Source: Gammaproteobacteria bacterium | GTDB lineage: Bacteria; Pseudomonadota; Gammaproteobacteria; Pseudomonadales; Halieaceae | DNA: 64,000 nt | Direction: 5' to 3' | NCBI GenBank assembly: GCA_024644535.1 | Contig: JAHEKX010000027.1 | Location: 82,037 to 146,036 of the forward strand | Shown here: positions 37,076 through 46,222 of the stretch, one piece after another | Numbering within the stretch: position 1 is the first letter of the stretch | Layout: every line of letters starts with the position of its first letter | Notes under the pieces: generated by a model | Databases searched by the model: none | Seen by the model: only the letters and a program-made list of their open reading frames with translations | What the model was told of the DNA's origin: nothing | Translations under genes and position numbers: made by a program

Positions 37076-37666
37076 GTGCGAACCATAGGCATTACCGGGG
37101 GTATTGGCAGCGGCAAAACCGCGCTGACCGATTACTTATCCGAAAAAGGCATTACCATTGTCGATGCTGACCTAGCGGCACGCGTGATTGTCGAACCCGG
37201 TCGCCCAGCACTTCATGCAATTTTCGAGCACTTCGGGCCTGAGCTTGCGCTAGAAGACGGGTCGCTGGATCGCGCAGCACTGCGCGGCATTGTGTTTGCG
37301 GACCCAGAAGCGCGGCTCTGGTTAGAGCAACTCACCCACCCCCTAATCGGCCAAGAGATACAAGATCAGCTAGCTCGCGCCGCGGGCCCCTACCGAGTAC
37401 TTAGCTCCCCTTTACTGCTAGAGGGCAGCCAGGCAACACTGGTCGATTACGTGGTGGTCGTTGATGTCCCTGAAGATTTACAAGTGCAGCGCGCCAGCGC
37501 ACGAGACAACAACGACCCAGCGCAAATCAAACGCATTATGGCGGCGCAACTTGCTCGAAGTGATCGACTGGCAAAAGCCGACTACGTGGTCGATAACAGC
37601 GGTGATTTAAAGAAACTGTACACGCAAGCGGAAGCCTTACACGAGCACTTACTGAACTTGGTCTAA
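37076..37666 (+). CDS. coaE: Dephospho-CoA kinase
   Basis: 196 residues (E. coli 206). It phosphorylates the ribose 3'-OH of dephospho-CoA, the last step of CoA synthesis. The P-loop is ITGGIGSGKTAL near residue 6. VDADLAARVIVEPG and SPLLLEGSQ follow, then the ARDNNDPAQIKRIMAAQ lid-type region and DYVVDNSGDLKKL near the end. The start is GTG at 37076 with AAGGA five to six bases upstream; the longer frame overlapping pilD is not used. Its 3' end overlaps the convergent mutT gene by 18 bases. Confidence 0.95.
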   Translation: MRTIGITGGIGSGKTALTDYLSEKGITIVDADLAARVIVEPGRPALHAIFEHFGPELALEDGSLDRAALRGIVFADPEARLWLEQLTHPLIGQEIQDQLARAAGPYRVLSSPLLLEGSQATLVDYVVVVDVPEDLQVQRASARDNNDPAQIKRIMAAQLARSDRLAKADYVVDNSGDLKKLYTQAEALHEHLLNLV

Positions 37667-38071
37667 ATACTCGACCAGCGCATTTAGTATGTGCACATTG
37701 GGCTCCGGCATTGGGTAGATAGTCGAACAGTCTTCAACCTTAGCCCACGTGGTCGGCTGCCCTTCTTTACCGTGAGCCTCACCGCTAAAATCAGTTACGA
37801 CCCAGCAGTCCAGCACCACCGTGCGAATGTCGTATTCATGACGCTGCTCAATAAGCGGCGTTGCGTGCAGCACATCAATACCCAACTCTTCGTGAAGCTC
37901 ACGCTTAAGTGCATCTAAGACCGTCTCGCCAGACTCTACCTTGCCACCCGGGAACTCCCATAAGCCAGCCAAGTGTTGGTCACCTTGGCGCTTGGCGATA
38001 AACAGCTCACCATCGCGTAAAATCACCCCCACCGCAACGTGCAGCGTGGGTTTAGGTTCGGTATTCGGCAT
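37649..38071 (-). CDS. mutT: 8-oxo-dGTP diphosphatase MutT (Nudix hydrolase)
   Basis: 140 residues. The Nudix box GGKVESGETVLDALKRELHEELGI spans residues 42-65 and has the full GX5EX7REUXEEXGU pattern (key residues GE, REL, EELG). VAVGVILRDGELFIAKR at 12-28 and AGLWEFPGGK match MutT. It hydrolyses 8-oxo-dGTP and so limits A-to-C transversions. It is the last gene of the dcw-secA-argJ block on this strand, overlapping argJ by 20 bases and converging on coaE. Confidence 0.9.
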   Translation of the reverse strand: MPNTEPKPTLHVAVGVILRDGELFIAKRQGDQHLAGLWEFPGGKVESGETVLDALKRELHEELGIDVLHATPLIEQRHEYDIRTVVLDCWVVTDFSGEAHGKEGQPTTWAKVEDCSTIYPMPEPNVHILNALVEYLDQVQ

Positions 38072-39248
38072 TAATACGCACGTAATCGTAAGAAAAGTCC
38101 GTGGTGTAAACCGTGGTCTGCGCAGCCCCCCGGTTCAAGCTAACTCGCAGCACGACATCGGTCGGCGCCATGGCCGCCACACCCTGCTCCTCTGTGTACG
38201 AATCGGCCCTGCGACCCTGTTCGGCGATTAACACATCATTCAAATGCAAGGTCACATCGTCAATGACCAGATCTTGCACACCGGCACGACCAATTGCGGC
38301 CAGTAAACGGCCCCAGTTGGGGTCCGACGCAAACAGTGCCGTTTTCACCAAGGGTGACTCGGCAATAGTGAACGCCACATCCAAGCATTCCTGCTCGGTC
38401 TTACCGCCACTGACTTCAATTTGAAAAAACTTAGTCGCACCCTCACCGTCGCGTACCATCATTTGTGCGAGTTCCAGCAACACATCATCGAGTGCCGTGC
38501 AAAAAACTTGGTAGAGCTCGTTATCTGACTCAATGCGCGGCAAGGTCGACTGCGCCGTCGCGCTTAAGGTACAGGCATCGTTGGTTGAGGTATCGCCATC
38601 CACAGTGATGCGGTGGTAAGACTGCTCTACAGCCCGCACCAGAGCTTGCTGCAGCAGTGCTGTATCAACAGCCAAATCCGTCGCCACATAAGACAACATG
38701 GTCGCCATATTGGGGCGAATCATGCCCGCGCCTTTGGTCACACCCGTAATAACAAAGCTTTCACCGCCGAACTCGACCTGACGCGAGACTACTTTCGGGC
38801 GCGTATCGGTGGTCATGATGCCTTCAGCGGCAAGCAACCAATGGTCCGCAGAAAGGTCTGCAAGCACGGCTGGAAGCGCCGCCTCAATTTTGGCTACTGG
38901 CAAGGGCTCGCCAATGACACCTGTCGAAAAAGGCAAGATTTGGTTAGGCGTGCAACCTGTAGCATCAGCTAAACAGGCTAGAGTGGCCTGCGTGGCCTGA
39001 ATACCGGGCGAACCGGTACCTGCGTTGGCATTTCCGGTATTCACCAGCAGATATTTAGGCTGGGTTCGTGCAAGATTCTCTTTAGCGACAATTACGGGCG
39101 CTGCGCAAAATGCATTTCGAGTGAATACACCAACAGTGCTAGTACCCTCGGTCAACTCAAACACCACAACATCTTTGCGGCCTACTTTTTTAATCCCAGC
39201 ACTGGCAATACCAATGCGCACACCCGCAACCGGATGAATCGTTGTCAT
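38052..39248 (-). CDS. argJ: Bifunctional glutamate N-acetyltransferase / amino-acid acetyltransferase ArgJ
   Basis: 398 residues. ArgJ recycles the acetyl group from N-acetylornithine to glutamate in arginine synthesis. It self-cleaves before a threonine nucleophile, here T183 in NMATMLSYVATD, preceded by TKGAGMIRP. Other signatures are TGNANAGTG, STGVIGEPLP, and SDPNWGRLLAAIGRAG near the C-terminus. The ATG at 39246-39248 gives the family N-terminus; a longer frame starting inside secA is rejected. It follows the secA stop by four bases. Confidence 0.96.
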   Translation of the reverse strand: MTTIHPVAGVRIGIASAGIKKVGRKDVVVFELTEGTSTVGVFTRNAFCAAPVIVAKENLARTQPKYLLVNTGNANAGTGSPGIQATQATLACLADATGCTPNQILPFSTGVIGEPLPVAKIEAALPAVLADLSADHWLLAAEGIMTTDTRPKVVSRQVEFGGESFVITGVTKGAGMIRPNMATMLSYVATDLAVDTALLQQALVRAVEQSYHRITVDGDTSTNDACTLSATAQSTLPRIESDNELYQVFCTALDDVLLELAQMMVRDGEGATKFFQIEVSGGKTEQECLDVAFTIAESPLVKTALFASDPNWGRLLAAIGRAGVQDLVIDDVTLHLNDVLIAEQGRRADSYTEEQGVAAMAPTDVVLRVSLNRGAAQTTVYTTDFSYDYVRINAEYRT

Positions 39249-39252
39249 AGGC

Positions 39253-41958
39253 TTAGAGCTTCCCGTGGCATGATTTGAATTTTTTTCCGCTACCGCAGGG
39301 GCAGGGTTCGTTACGCCCGACTTTGCGTTCTTCTCGCACAAAGGGTGCTGCGGCATCGCCCGTTTGGCTTTGCGGGGTAGCTTCGTCTCCTATAGCGGCA
39401 GCTTGGGCATGCTCAAACGCCAATTTTTCGCGTGCCGCTTCCTCGCGACGACGCTGCTCGATTAGCTCGGCCTCGTCAGGGCGTTGAATCTGCACATGGC
39501 TTAAGAACTTGATGACCTCAAACTTTAGGTTATTTAATAGCGTTTGAAACAACTCAAACGATTCACGCTTGTATTCTTGCTTGGGGTTCTTCTGTGCGTA
39601 GGCACGCAGGTGAATGCCCTGCCGCAACTGATCCATTGTCGCCAAGTGGTCTTTCCACAGCTGATCCAAAATTTGTAGCATGACCTGTTTTTCGATGCGT
39701 CGCATATCGGGACCAACAAGCTCGCCCTTGTCGTCATAAGCCGCTTGAATGGCCTGCACGACACGTTCACGAATGACTTCCTCATCCACCGATCTATCTT
39801 CGTCCAGCCACTGCTGTACCGGGAGTTGAACGGCAAAATCTGTTTCGAGCAGGGCTTCTAAACCAGGGATATCCCACTGTTCTTCCACACTCATAGGCGG
39901 AATAAAGCCATCGATAGCGTCGTTCACCACATCGACGCGAATGGCTGTGATGGTTTCCGAGATATCGTCTTCTTCCAACAAGTCATTGCGCTGCTGATAA
40001 ATGATCTGACGCTGATCGTTGGCCACATCGTCATACTCGAGCAACTGCTTACGAATATCAAAGTTGCGGCCTTCGACTTTACGCTGCGCTTTTTCGATGG
40101 CGTTCGTCACCATACGGTGCTCGATGGGCTCACCTTTTTCCATGCCCAGCGCCTGCATAAAGCCTTTAACGCGATCCGACGCAAAAATACGCATCAGATT
40201 GTCGTCTAACGACAGATAAAAGCGTGATAAACCCGCGTCGCCCTGCCGACCGGCACGACCACGCAGCTGGTTATCGATACGGCGCGACTCGTGGCGTTCG
40301 GTACCCAGAATATGCAGCCCACCCGCAGCTAAGACGGCGTCGTGACGCTCTTGCCACGCCACTTTAATTTGTTCGGCGTCGGCTTCGCTGATATCACCTG
40401 CGGCGGCCAGCTCGGCCTCTAAATTACCACCCAATACGATATCGGTACCGCGACCCGCCATGTTGGTAGCAATGGTCACCACGCCAGAACGACCGGCCTG
40501 GGCAATGATCTCAGCTTCTTGTTCGTGATACTTGGCGTTAAGTACTTTGTGCTCGATTTTCGATTGCTTAAAGCGCTGCGATAGTTCTTCTGAAGTTTCT
40601 ACCGAGGCCGTACCCACTAATACGGGCGAGCCCTGCGCAATGCACGACTCGACATCCGCCACAATGGCATCAAACTTTTCTTCGCGGGTTAGATACACCA
40701 AATCATTCAGGTCTTTACGCTGCATCGGCTTATTGGTGGGAATAACCAGCACTTCTAAGCCGTAAATTTGGCGGAACTCAAAAGCTTCGGTATCGGCGGT
40801 TCCCGTCATACCCGACAGGGTGTTATACAAACGAAAGTAATTCTGGAAAGTCGTCGACGCTAAGGTCTGACTCTCGCTTTGAATTTGCACGCCCTCTTTG
40901 GCCTCGATGGCTTGGTGCAAACCTTCCGACAAACGCCGCCCAGACATGGTTCTGCCAGTGTGCTCGTCGATCAACACTACTTGTCCACCTTGCACGATGT
41001 ATTCGACGTCGCGATGGAACAGTACGTGAGCTTTTAGGGCCGTATGTACATGGTGCAGCAAGTTCAAATTAGTCGCAGCGTACAGGCTTTCTCCCTCAGC
41101 AAGTAAGCCCTCACTAATCAGTAACCCCTCTACATACTCGTGACCTTCCTCCGACAACTCGATGGAGCGCTGCTTCTCATCAATACTGTAGTGACCCGGT
41201 ACTTCCTCGGCACCTTGGTTCAGCATAGGCACGAAGCGGTTAATACGCTTGTACAATTCCGAGCTATCGGACGATGCCCCAGAGATAATCAAAGGAGTAC
41301 GCGCTTCGTCGATTAAGATTGAATCGACCTCGTCCACAATAGCGAAGTTAAGTTGGCGCTGCAGCTTGTCCTCTACGGCAAAAGCCATATTATCGCGCAA
41401 ATAGTCGAAACCAAACTCGTTATTGGTACCGTAGATAATGTCCGCAGAATATGCCTGTTTTTTTTGTTCCGTCGCTTGACCCGATTTAATAACACCTACG
41501 GTCATGCCCAAAAAGCGATACAGCGGCTCCATCCAGTGAGCATCGCGATTGGCTAAATAGTCGTTCACTGTCACTAGGTGAACGCCCCTGCCCGTTAGGG
41601 CATTCAGGTAAGCTGGCAGAGTCGCCACTAGAGTTTTACCTTCACCGGTACGCATTTCAGCGATTTTGCCCTCGTGCAGGGCTATACCGCCAATCATTTG
41701 CACATCGAAATGCCGCATGCCCAATGTGCGCTTACCCGCTTCGCGCACGCACGCGTAGGCCTCTGGCAACACGTCATTCAGCGGCTCGCCTTGCGCTAAT
41801 CGATCTTTAAACTCGACTGTCTTAGCCGCAAGCGCCTCATCGCTGAGCGCCGTAAATGTTTCTTCAAAGGCATTAATTTTGTTAACTAACTTGCCAATAC
41901 GCTTTAACTCGCGATCATTGCGCGTGCCAAAAACCTTTTTCACTACATTTAAAATCAT
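39253..41958 (-). CDS. secA: Preprotein translocase ATPase SecA
   Basis: 901 residues, E. coli length. It drives export of unfolded preproteins through SecYEG. Walker A is MRTGEGKT (102-109), Walker B lies in [17 protein letters not shown], and GTDIVLGGN and [10 protein letters not shown] mark the second motor domain. The zinc-binding SecB-contact tail [16 protein letters not shown] closes the protein. Its AAGGA ribosome site, eight bases before the ATG, is buried in a 9-bp stem with sequence right after the upstream ORF's stop (see 41967-42016). Translation is therefore probably controlled by ribosomes on that ORF. Confidence 0.98.
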   Translation of the reverse strand: MILNVVKKVFGTRNDRELKRIGKLVNKINAFEETFTALSDEALAAKTVEFKDRLAQGEPLNDVLPEAYACVREAGKRTLGMRHFDVQMIGGIALHEGKIAEMRTGEGKTLVATLPAYLNALTGRGVHLVTVNDYLANRDAHWMEPLYRFLGMTVGVIKSGQATEQKKQAYSADIIYGTNNEFGFDYLRDNMAFAVEDKLQRQLNFAIVDEVDSILIDEARTPLIISGASSDSSELYKRINRFVPMLNQGAEEVPGHYSIDEKQRSIELSEEGHEYVEGLLISEGLLAEGESLYAATNLNLLHHVHTALKAHVLFHRDVEYIVQGGQVVLIDEHTGRTMSGRRLSEGLHQAIEAKEGVQIQSESQTLASTTFQNYFRLYNTLSGMTGTADTEAFEFRQIYGLEVLVIPTNKPMQRKDLNDLVYLTREEKFDAIVADVESCIAQGSPVLVGTASVETSEELSQRFKQSKIEHKVLNAKYHEQEAEIIAQAGRSGVVTIATNMAGRGTDIVLGGNLEAELAAAGDISEADAEQIKVAWQERHDAVLAAGGLHILGTERHESRRIDNQLRGRAGRQGDAGLSRFYLSLDDNLMRIFASDRVKGFMQALGMEKGEPIEHRMVTNAIEKAQRKVEGRNFDIRKQLLEYDDVANDQRQIIYQQRNDLLEEDDISETITAIRVDVVNDAIDGFIPPMSVEEQWDIPGLEALLETDFAVQLPVQQWLDEDRSVDEEVIRERVVQAIQAAYDDKGELVGPDMRRIEKQVMLQILDQLWKDHLATMDQLRQGIHLRAYAQKNPKQEYKRESFELFQTLLNNLKFEVIKFLSHVQIQRPDEAELIEQRRREEAAREKLAFEHAQAAAIGDEATPQSQTGDAAAPFVREERKVGRNEPCPCGSGKKFKSCHGKL

Positions 41959-41966
41959 TGTCTGTG

Positions 41967-42016
41967 TCCTTGTTTATTCAATTTACCGCTTGCGCGGGGC
42001 TGCTGCGTAAACAAGG
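41967..42016 (-). promoter_or_regulatory. mRNA hairpin sequestering the secA Shine-Dalgarno
   Basis: On the minus strand CCTTGTTTA (42016-42008) is perfectly complementary to TAAACAAGG (41976-41968), nine base pairs across a 31-base loop. The loop can itself form CCGC-GCAA-GCGG, a GNRA-capped hairpin. The distal arm includes AAGG of the secA ribosome site AAGGA. The proximal arm begins two bases after the stop codon of the upstream ORF, so a ribosome at or near that stop would prevent the stem from forming. This is the layout of the E. coli secM-secA switch. Confidence 0.75.
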
Positions 42017-42017
42017 A

Positions 42018-42674
42018 TTAAGATAAGGTTTGCTCGGCATACACAGACGGGTCAATCACACGCCCGTTGTTGTACCAGGTCTGCGCCGTCGGAACGGGCT
42101 GACGCAGGGCTTCTGCGTCATCGCTCAGCTGAACTAGTGTCGGGTAAGACGCCAACACACAGGGGCATTGCTGCTTAGGTTTCGCGCTAGTAGTGGTTTC
42201 GCTCGACAAGCCGTGCTCGACCTGAGCTTGCGAATCGGTGACTTCAAGCAGGCCTGAGCAATCAAGCTCGACCCAAAACCCTGTAGTGTAGTCACCGGCA
42301 CCTTGTGCGTCCTGCTGCCACGAAGCCGACCAAACTAATTCATAAAGGTTTTGCTGCTTGTACAGTGGATGCGTGGCCGCTGGCATTTGGCCCGCGATTA
42401 AACTCGGCAAAGCAGCAATATTGGTCGCCAAAGACTTGATGGTAGCGCGCGCCTTTAGCTCGAGCGTCGTCGACCAATTGCGCGACTCAAACGATTGCTC
42501 GGATTTCCACTCGCTGACATCGCGTGACGCAAGCTCTTCAGTCGCCTCTGCTGATTGTGCGCTCAAACCCAACGGCAGACCAACCAATAGCGCCGACGCC
42601 AGCGTTTTTGACCAGCGTCGCCAGTCGTTGCTCATCGCACGATAAGGAAGTTTAACGGGGAATTTTAAGCTCAT
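42018..42674 (-). CDS. Unrecognised secreted protein in the secM position; candidate regulator of secA translation
   Basis: 218 residues from the ATG at 42672-42674; a second in-frame ATG at 42633-42635 gives 205. Neither has a clear ribosome site. A signal peptide is plain: basic RRWSK, hydrophobic ASALLVGLPLGLSA, cleavage near AQSAEA. If the first ATG is used, the signal is unusually long (about 44 residues), as in SecM. The mature part has no domain I recognise, a CPC pair and several Trp. The C-terminus (TWYNNGRVIDPSVYAEQTLS) lacks the E. coli SecM arrest sequence. It lies between lpxC and secA exactly where secM does in enterics, and its stop abuts the secA hairpin. Regulation of secA is inferred; whether it stalls ribosomes is unknown. 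Confidence 0.7.
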   Translation of the reverse strand: MSLKFPVKLPYRAMSNDWRRWSKTLASALLVGLPLGLSAQSAEATEELASRDVSEWKSEQSFESRNWSTTLELKARATIKSLATNIAALPSLIAGQMPAATHPLYKQQNLYELVWSASWQQDAQGAGDYTTGFWVELDCSGLLEVTDSQAQVEHGLSSETTTSAKPKQQCPCVLASYPTLVQLSDDAEALRQPVPTAQTWYNNGRVIDPSVYAEQTLS

Positions 42675-42735
42675 TAGCAGAGGCTGCGCCAAAGGACTAG
42701 TAGGCGCACAATATGCCACAATACTGGCACAAACT

Positions 42736-42758
42736 CCAAGGTTAGAAGACAACCTTGG
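42736..42758 (-). terminator. Hairpin between lpxC and the secA-upstream ORF (weak terminator or attenuator)
   Basis: CCAAGGTT and AACCTTGG form a perfect 8-bp stem with a seven-base loop, 30 bases after the lpxC stop. On the minus strand it is followed by AGTTTGTG, a poor U-tract. It may reduce read-through from the dcw operon or be an RNA-processing site. Confidence 0.5.
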
Positions 42759-42788
42759 GCGTCAAAAAGTCACAAATGCGGGTAGTAG

Positions 42789-43703
42789 TTAAACCGCCAG
42801 AGCCGATGAGGTTGCGTAGGAAATTGGCGCACGCTCGTGATCATCGAAGGTCACCATTTCCCAGGCGTCTTCCTGCTCTAACAAACTGCGCAATAAGCGG
42901 TTGTTAAGCGCGTGGCCCGATTTATGGGCACGAAACTCGCCAATCAAACTAAAACCCAAAAGATACAAGTCGCCAATGGCGTCTAGAATTTTGTGCTTCA
43001 CAAATTCGTCATCGTAGCGTAAACCGTCTTCGTTAAGAATACGGTATTCGTCGACTACAATGGCATTATCGACGCTGCCACCACGCGCCAAACCTTGCGA
43101 GCGCAAGTACTCGATTTCGTGCATGAAACCAAAAGTGCGAGCGCGAGAGATCTCTTTCACAAAACTGGTGCTCGAGAAATCGACTTCAGCGCTGGCTTTA
43201 CGATTGCGAAATACGGGGTGGTCAAAATCGATGGTAAAAGCCACTTTAAAGCCATCAAAGGGTAAAAACGTAGCGGTTTTCTCACCGTCGGTAACCGTCA
43301 CTTCTTTTTTGATGCGAATAAAGCGTTTTAAGGCGGGCTGTTCTTCAATGCCCGCCGATTGAATCAAAAACACAAAAGGGCCGGCACTGCCGTCCATAAT
43401 CGGAACTTCGGCGGCACTGACATCGATAAATGCATTATCGATGCCAAGACCCGCCATGGCGCTAAGCAGATGTTCAACGGTGGAGACGCGTTGTCCATCA
43501 GCCATTAAGGTGGTAGAGAGAGTGGTATCACCTACGTTAAGCGCTCTGGCGGGTATTTCCACAGGAGGAGACAGATCAACGCGTCGAAACACAATGCCGT
43601 TATCAATCGGGGCCGGCGACAAACCCAGGTACACTTTTTCACCTGTGTGTAAGCCGATGCCCGTTGCTTTAATCGGGTTGCGCAATGTGCGTTGTCTAAT
43701 CAT
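42789..43703 (-). CDS. lpxC: UDP-3-O-acyl-N-acetylglucosamine deacetylase LpxC
   Basis: 304 residues (E. coli 305). It catalyses the committed, zinc-dependent step of lipid A synthesis in the cytoplasm. Zinc ligands are H78 in [12 protein letters not shown] and the His and Asp in [15 protein letters not shown]; the general-base His is in [31 protein letters not shown] is the standard N-terminus (key GIGLHTG). It follows ftsZ, as usual, with a hairpin in the gap. Confidence 0.98.
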   Translation of the reverse strand: MIRQRTLRNPIKATGIGLHTGEKVYLGLSPAPIDNGIVFRRVDLSPPVEIPARALNVGDTTLSTTLMADGQRVSTVEHLLSAMAGLGIDNAFIDVSAAEVPIMDGSAGPFVFLIQSAGIEEQPALKRFIRIKKEVTVTDGEKTATFLPFDGFKVAFTIDFDHPVFRNRKASAEVDFSSTSFVKEISRARTFGFMHEIEYLRSQGLARGGSVDNAIVVDEYRILNEDGLRYDDEFVKHKILDAIGDLYLLGFSLIGEFRAHKSGHALNNRLLRSLLEQEDAWEMVTFDDHERAPISYATSSALAV

Positions 43704-43724
43704 CTTCTCGTTGACCCTTTTGTG

Positions 43725-43745
43725 TTAACCGCTTGCTGCGGTTAA
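43725..43745 (-). other. Hairpin in the ftsZ-lpxC gap
   Basis: TTAACCGC (43725-43732) and GCGGTTAA (43738-43745) form a perfect 8-bp stem with a five-base loop, eight bases after the ftsZ stop and about 20 bases before the lpxC start. No U-run follows on the minus strand, so it is not a classic terminator. mRNA stabilisation or processing of the ftsZ 3' end is possible. Confidence 0.6.
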
Positions 43746-43752
43746 TAAGCGC

Positions 43753-44919
43753 TTAATCCGCTTGGCGACGCAAAAACGCAGGGATATCAAAATAATCACC
43801 ACCTGCATCAAGGTCGGGCAGCTGACGCGCTGTATTTCCCTCTACTTCCGCCTGACGACGCTTAACCGTTGGGCGATCGAAGTCTCTGTAATCCGGCTTA
43901 GCTTCACCTGATGAAGCCACGCTTACGGGTTTGACAACAGAAATCGGTTTTTTCTCCTCACCGATGCGATTTAATCCTGTCGCCACTACAGTGACCTTAA
44001 TTTCGTCGTGCATATCGGGGTCGATTACCGTACCCACTACGACAGTGGCATCTTCAGACGCGAACTCTTCAATGGTGTCACCCACATCCGAAAACTCGCC
44101 CAAAGCCAGGTCCAGACCTGCGGTAATGTTCACCAGAATGCCGCGTGCTCCCCGCAAATCGATGTCGTCCAAGAGTGGGCTTTGAATGGCTTTTTCGGCG
44201 GCTTCGCGCGCTCGGTCTTCACCGCTAGCACGGCCGGTACCCATCATGGCCATACCCATCTCTGACATAACCGTCTTCACATCGGCGAAATCGACGTTGA
44301 TCATGCCAGGACGAATAATCAAATCTGCAATGCCCTGCACGGCGCCCAAGAGTACATCATTCGCTTCGCGGAAGGCATCCAATAAGCTGGTATTTTTTCC
44401 CAAAACCTCAAGCAAACGCTCGTTCGGAATGGTAATTAACGAATCCACATACTGCTCGAGCTCGGCTAAGCCTTGAGCGGCAATCGAGTTGCGCTTTTTG
44501 CCTTCAAACGAGAAAGGACGGGTCACAACAGCCACGGTCAAAATGCCTAGGTCGCGCGCCACTTCGGCAACCACTGGCGCAGCGCCGGTGCCCGTACCAC
44601 CACCCATGCCCGCGGTGATAAACACCATATCGGCGCCGCGAATCGATTCAGCGATACGGTCTCGGTCTGCGAGTGCCGCGTCACGCCCCACCATCGGGTT
44701 AGCGCCAGCCCCCAAACCTTTGGTGATATCGCCACCCAACTGTAAGCGAGTTTTAGAATCGATATCGTTCAAGGCCTGCGCATCGGTATTGGCGCAGATA
44801 AAGTCTACCCCCTCGATTTGATTGGCAATCATGTGTTTCACAGCATTACCGCCACCACCGCCAACACCCACGACTTTAATGACTGCTGATTCTGGTACGT
44901 TATCAATAAGTTCAAACAT
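43753..44919 (-). CDS. ftsZ: Cell division protein FtsZ
   Basis: 388 residues, the tubulin-like GTPase that forms the division ring. The tubulin signature GGGTGTGAAP is at 106-115; the N-terminal GTP-binding VGVGGGGGNAV and the T7-loop region NVDFADVKTVMSEMG are present. After a short linker, the C-terminal tail DYFDIPAFLRRQAD is the FtsA/ZipA-binding peptide. The ATG at 44917-44919 has GAGAGGAAG in front; an earlier in-frame ATG is rejected. It follows ftsA after 63 bases, which include a small GTCAC/GTGAC dyad. Confidence 0.98.
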   Translation of the reverse strand: MFELIDNVPESAVIKVVGVGGGGGNAVKHMIANQIEGVDFICANTDAQALNDIDSKTRLQLGGDITKGLGAGANPMVGRDAALADRDRIAESIRGADMVFITAGMGGGTGTGAAPVVAEVARDLGILTVAVVTRPFSFEGKKRNSIAAQGLAELEQYVDSLITIPNERLLEVLGKNTSLLDAFREANDVLLGAVQGIADLIIRPGMINVDFADVKTVMSEMGMAMMGTGRASGEDRAREAAEKAIQSPLLDDIDLRGARGILVNITAGLDLALGEFSDVGDTIEEFASEDATVVVGTVIDPDMHDEIKVTVVATGLNRIGEEKKPISVVKPVSVASSGEAKPDYRDFDRPTVKRRQAEVEGNTARQLPDLDAGGDYFDIPAFLRRQAD

Positions 44920-44982
44920 AGCTACTTCCTCTCTCCTGTCACGTGAGTGACGTTTCTCCACAGAACGGTCTAAGCCGCACTT

Positions 44983-46221
44983 TTAAAAATTTGATTGCAT
45001 CCACTCTTTCAACTTGGCCAGCAAACCCGGGCCCTCTGAACGTTTGCGACCGCTTTTGCCTCTGCTTGGGCGCGAATGTGCTGCACCGTACTCCAACAAA
45101 CCCACCGCCGTTGCATAAATAGGGTTGCGAACAATATCGGTCAGGCCTTTAACACGCGTGGGCGTGCCAATGCGCACTGGCATATGAAAGATCTCTTCAG
45201 CAAGCTCCACCACACCTTCCATCTTTGAAGTACCGCCGGTTAACACAACACCGGCCGGTATCAGGTCTTCAAACCCGCTGCGACGCAGTTCCGCCTGCAC
45301 CAAAGTGAACAGCTCGTCATACCTAGGCTCGACGACCTCAGCGAGAGATTGACGCGACAAATCACGAGGAGGGCGATCACCCACGCTAGGCACCTTAATG
45401 GTTTCGTCCGCTGACGCGAGTTGAGTCAACGCGCAGGCGTACTTGATCTTGATTTCTTCGGCGTGCTGCGTCGGCGTTCGCAATGCCATAGCGATGTCGT
45501 TGGTAACCTGATCGCCGGCAATAGGAATGACGCCCGTATGACGAATTGACCCTTCGGTAAAGATTGCAATATCGCTGGTACCACCACCAATATCGACCAT
45601 GCACACACCCAGTTCACGCTCGTCGTCGGTCAAAACCGAATAGCTAGAGGCGACCTGCTCTAGAATAATTTCATCGACATCTAAACCGCAGCGCTTAATG
45701 CACTTTTCGATGTTTTGTGCTGCATTCACCGCGCAGGTAACCAAATGCACTTTGGCTTCTAGACGCACACCAGACATACCCAGGGGCTCGCGAATACCTT
45801 CTTGGTTATCGATCACATATTCTTGCGGTAAGATATGAAGAATTTTTTGGTCCGCCGGAATTGCCACCGCCTGGGCTGCGTCCAGCACGCGCTCCAGATC
45901 AGCCTCGATTACTTCACCGTCTTTTATCGCCACAATGCCATGGGAATTCAAGCTGCGCACATGACTGCCGGCAATACCAACGTACACCGAGTCAATCTGA
46001 CAACCGGCCATTAACTCCGCTTCTTCAATAGCGCGCTGTACCGACTGAACGGTGGATTCGATATTGACTACCACGCCCTTTTTCATGCCGCGCGATGGGT
46101 GCGACCCCATGCCAATGATTTCGATGTCGCCATTGACATCGATCTCAGCCACTAAGGCTACAACTTTCGATGTACCAATATCGAGCCCCACAATGATTCG
46201 GTTTTGTGTCTGACTCACCAT
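44983..46221 (-). CDS. ftsA: Cell division protein FtsA
   Basis: 412 residues, an actin-like ATPase that tethers FtsZ filaments to the membrane. Motifs: VGLDIGTSKVVALVAE at the N-terminus (phosphate 1), the 1C domain from about residue 84, CMVDIGGGTSDIAIF (phosphate 2), and VLTGGTSKMEGV (adenosine motif). The C-terminal amphipathic membrane-targeting helix is LLAKLKEWMQSNF. It follows ftsQ after one base. Confidence 0.98.
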   Translation of the reverse strand: MVSQTQNRIIVGLDIGTSKVVALVAEIDVNGDIEIIGMGSHPSRGMKKGVVVNIESTVQSVQRAIEEAELMAGCQIDSVYVGIAGSHVRSLNSHGIVAIKDGEVIEADLERVLDAAQAVAIPADQKILHILPQEYVIDNQEGIREPLGMSGVRLEAKVHLVTCAVNAAQNIEKCIKRCGLDVDEIILEQVASSYSVLTDDERELGVCMVDIGGGTSDIAIFTEGSIRHTGVIPIAGDQVTNDIAMALRTPTQHAEEIKIKYACALTQLASADETIKVPSVGDRPPRDLSRQSLAEVVEPRYDELFTLVQAELRRSGFEDLIPAGVVLTGGTSKMEGVVELAEEIFHMPVRIGTPTRVKGLTDIVRNPIYATAVGLLEYGAAHSRPSRGKSGRKRSEGPGLLAKLKEWMQSNF

Positions 46222-46222
46222 A

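Noticed and set aside
42018..42035. E. coli-type SecM arrest motif at the end of the secA-upstream ORF
   Set aside because: The C-terminus has W, G, R and P residues but not in the FxxxxWIxxxxGIRAGP arrangement, so the protein is not named SecM.
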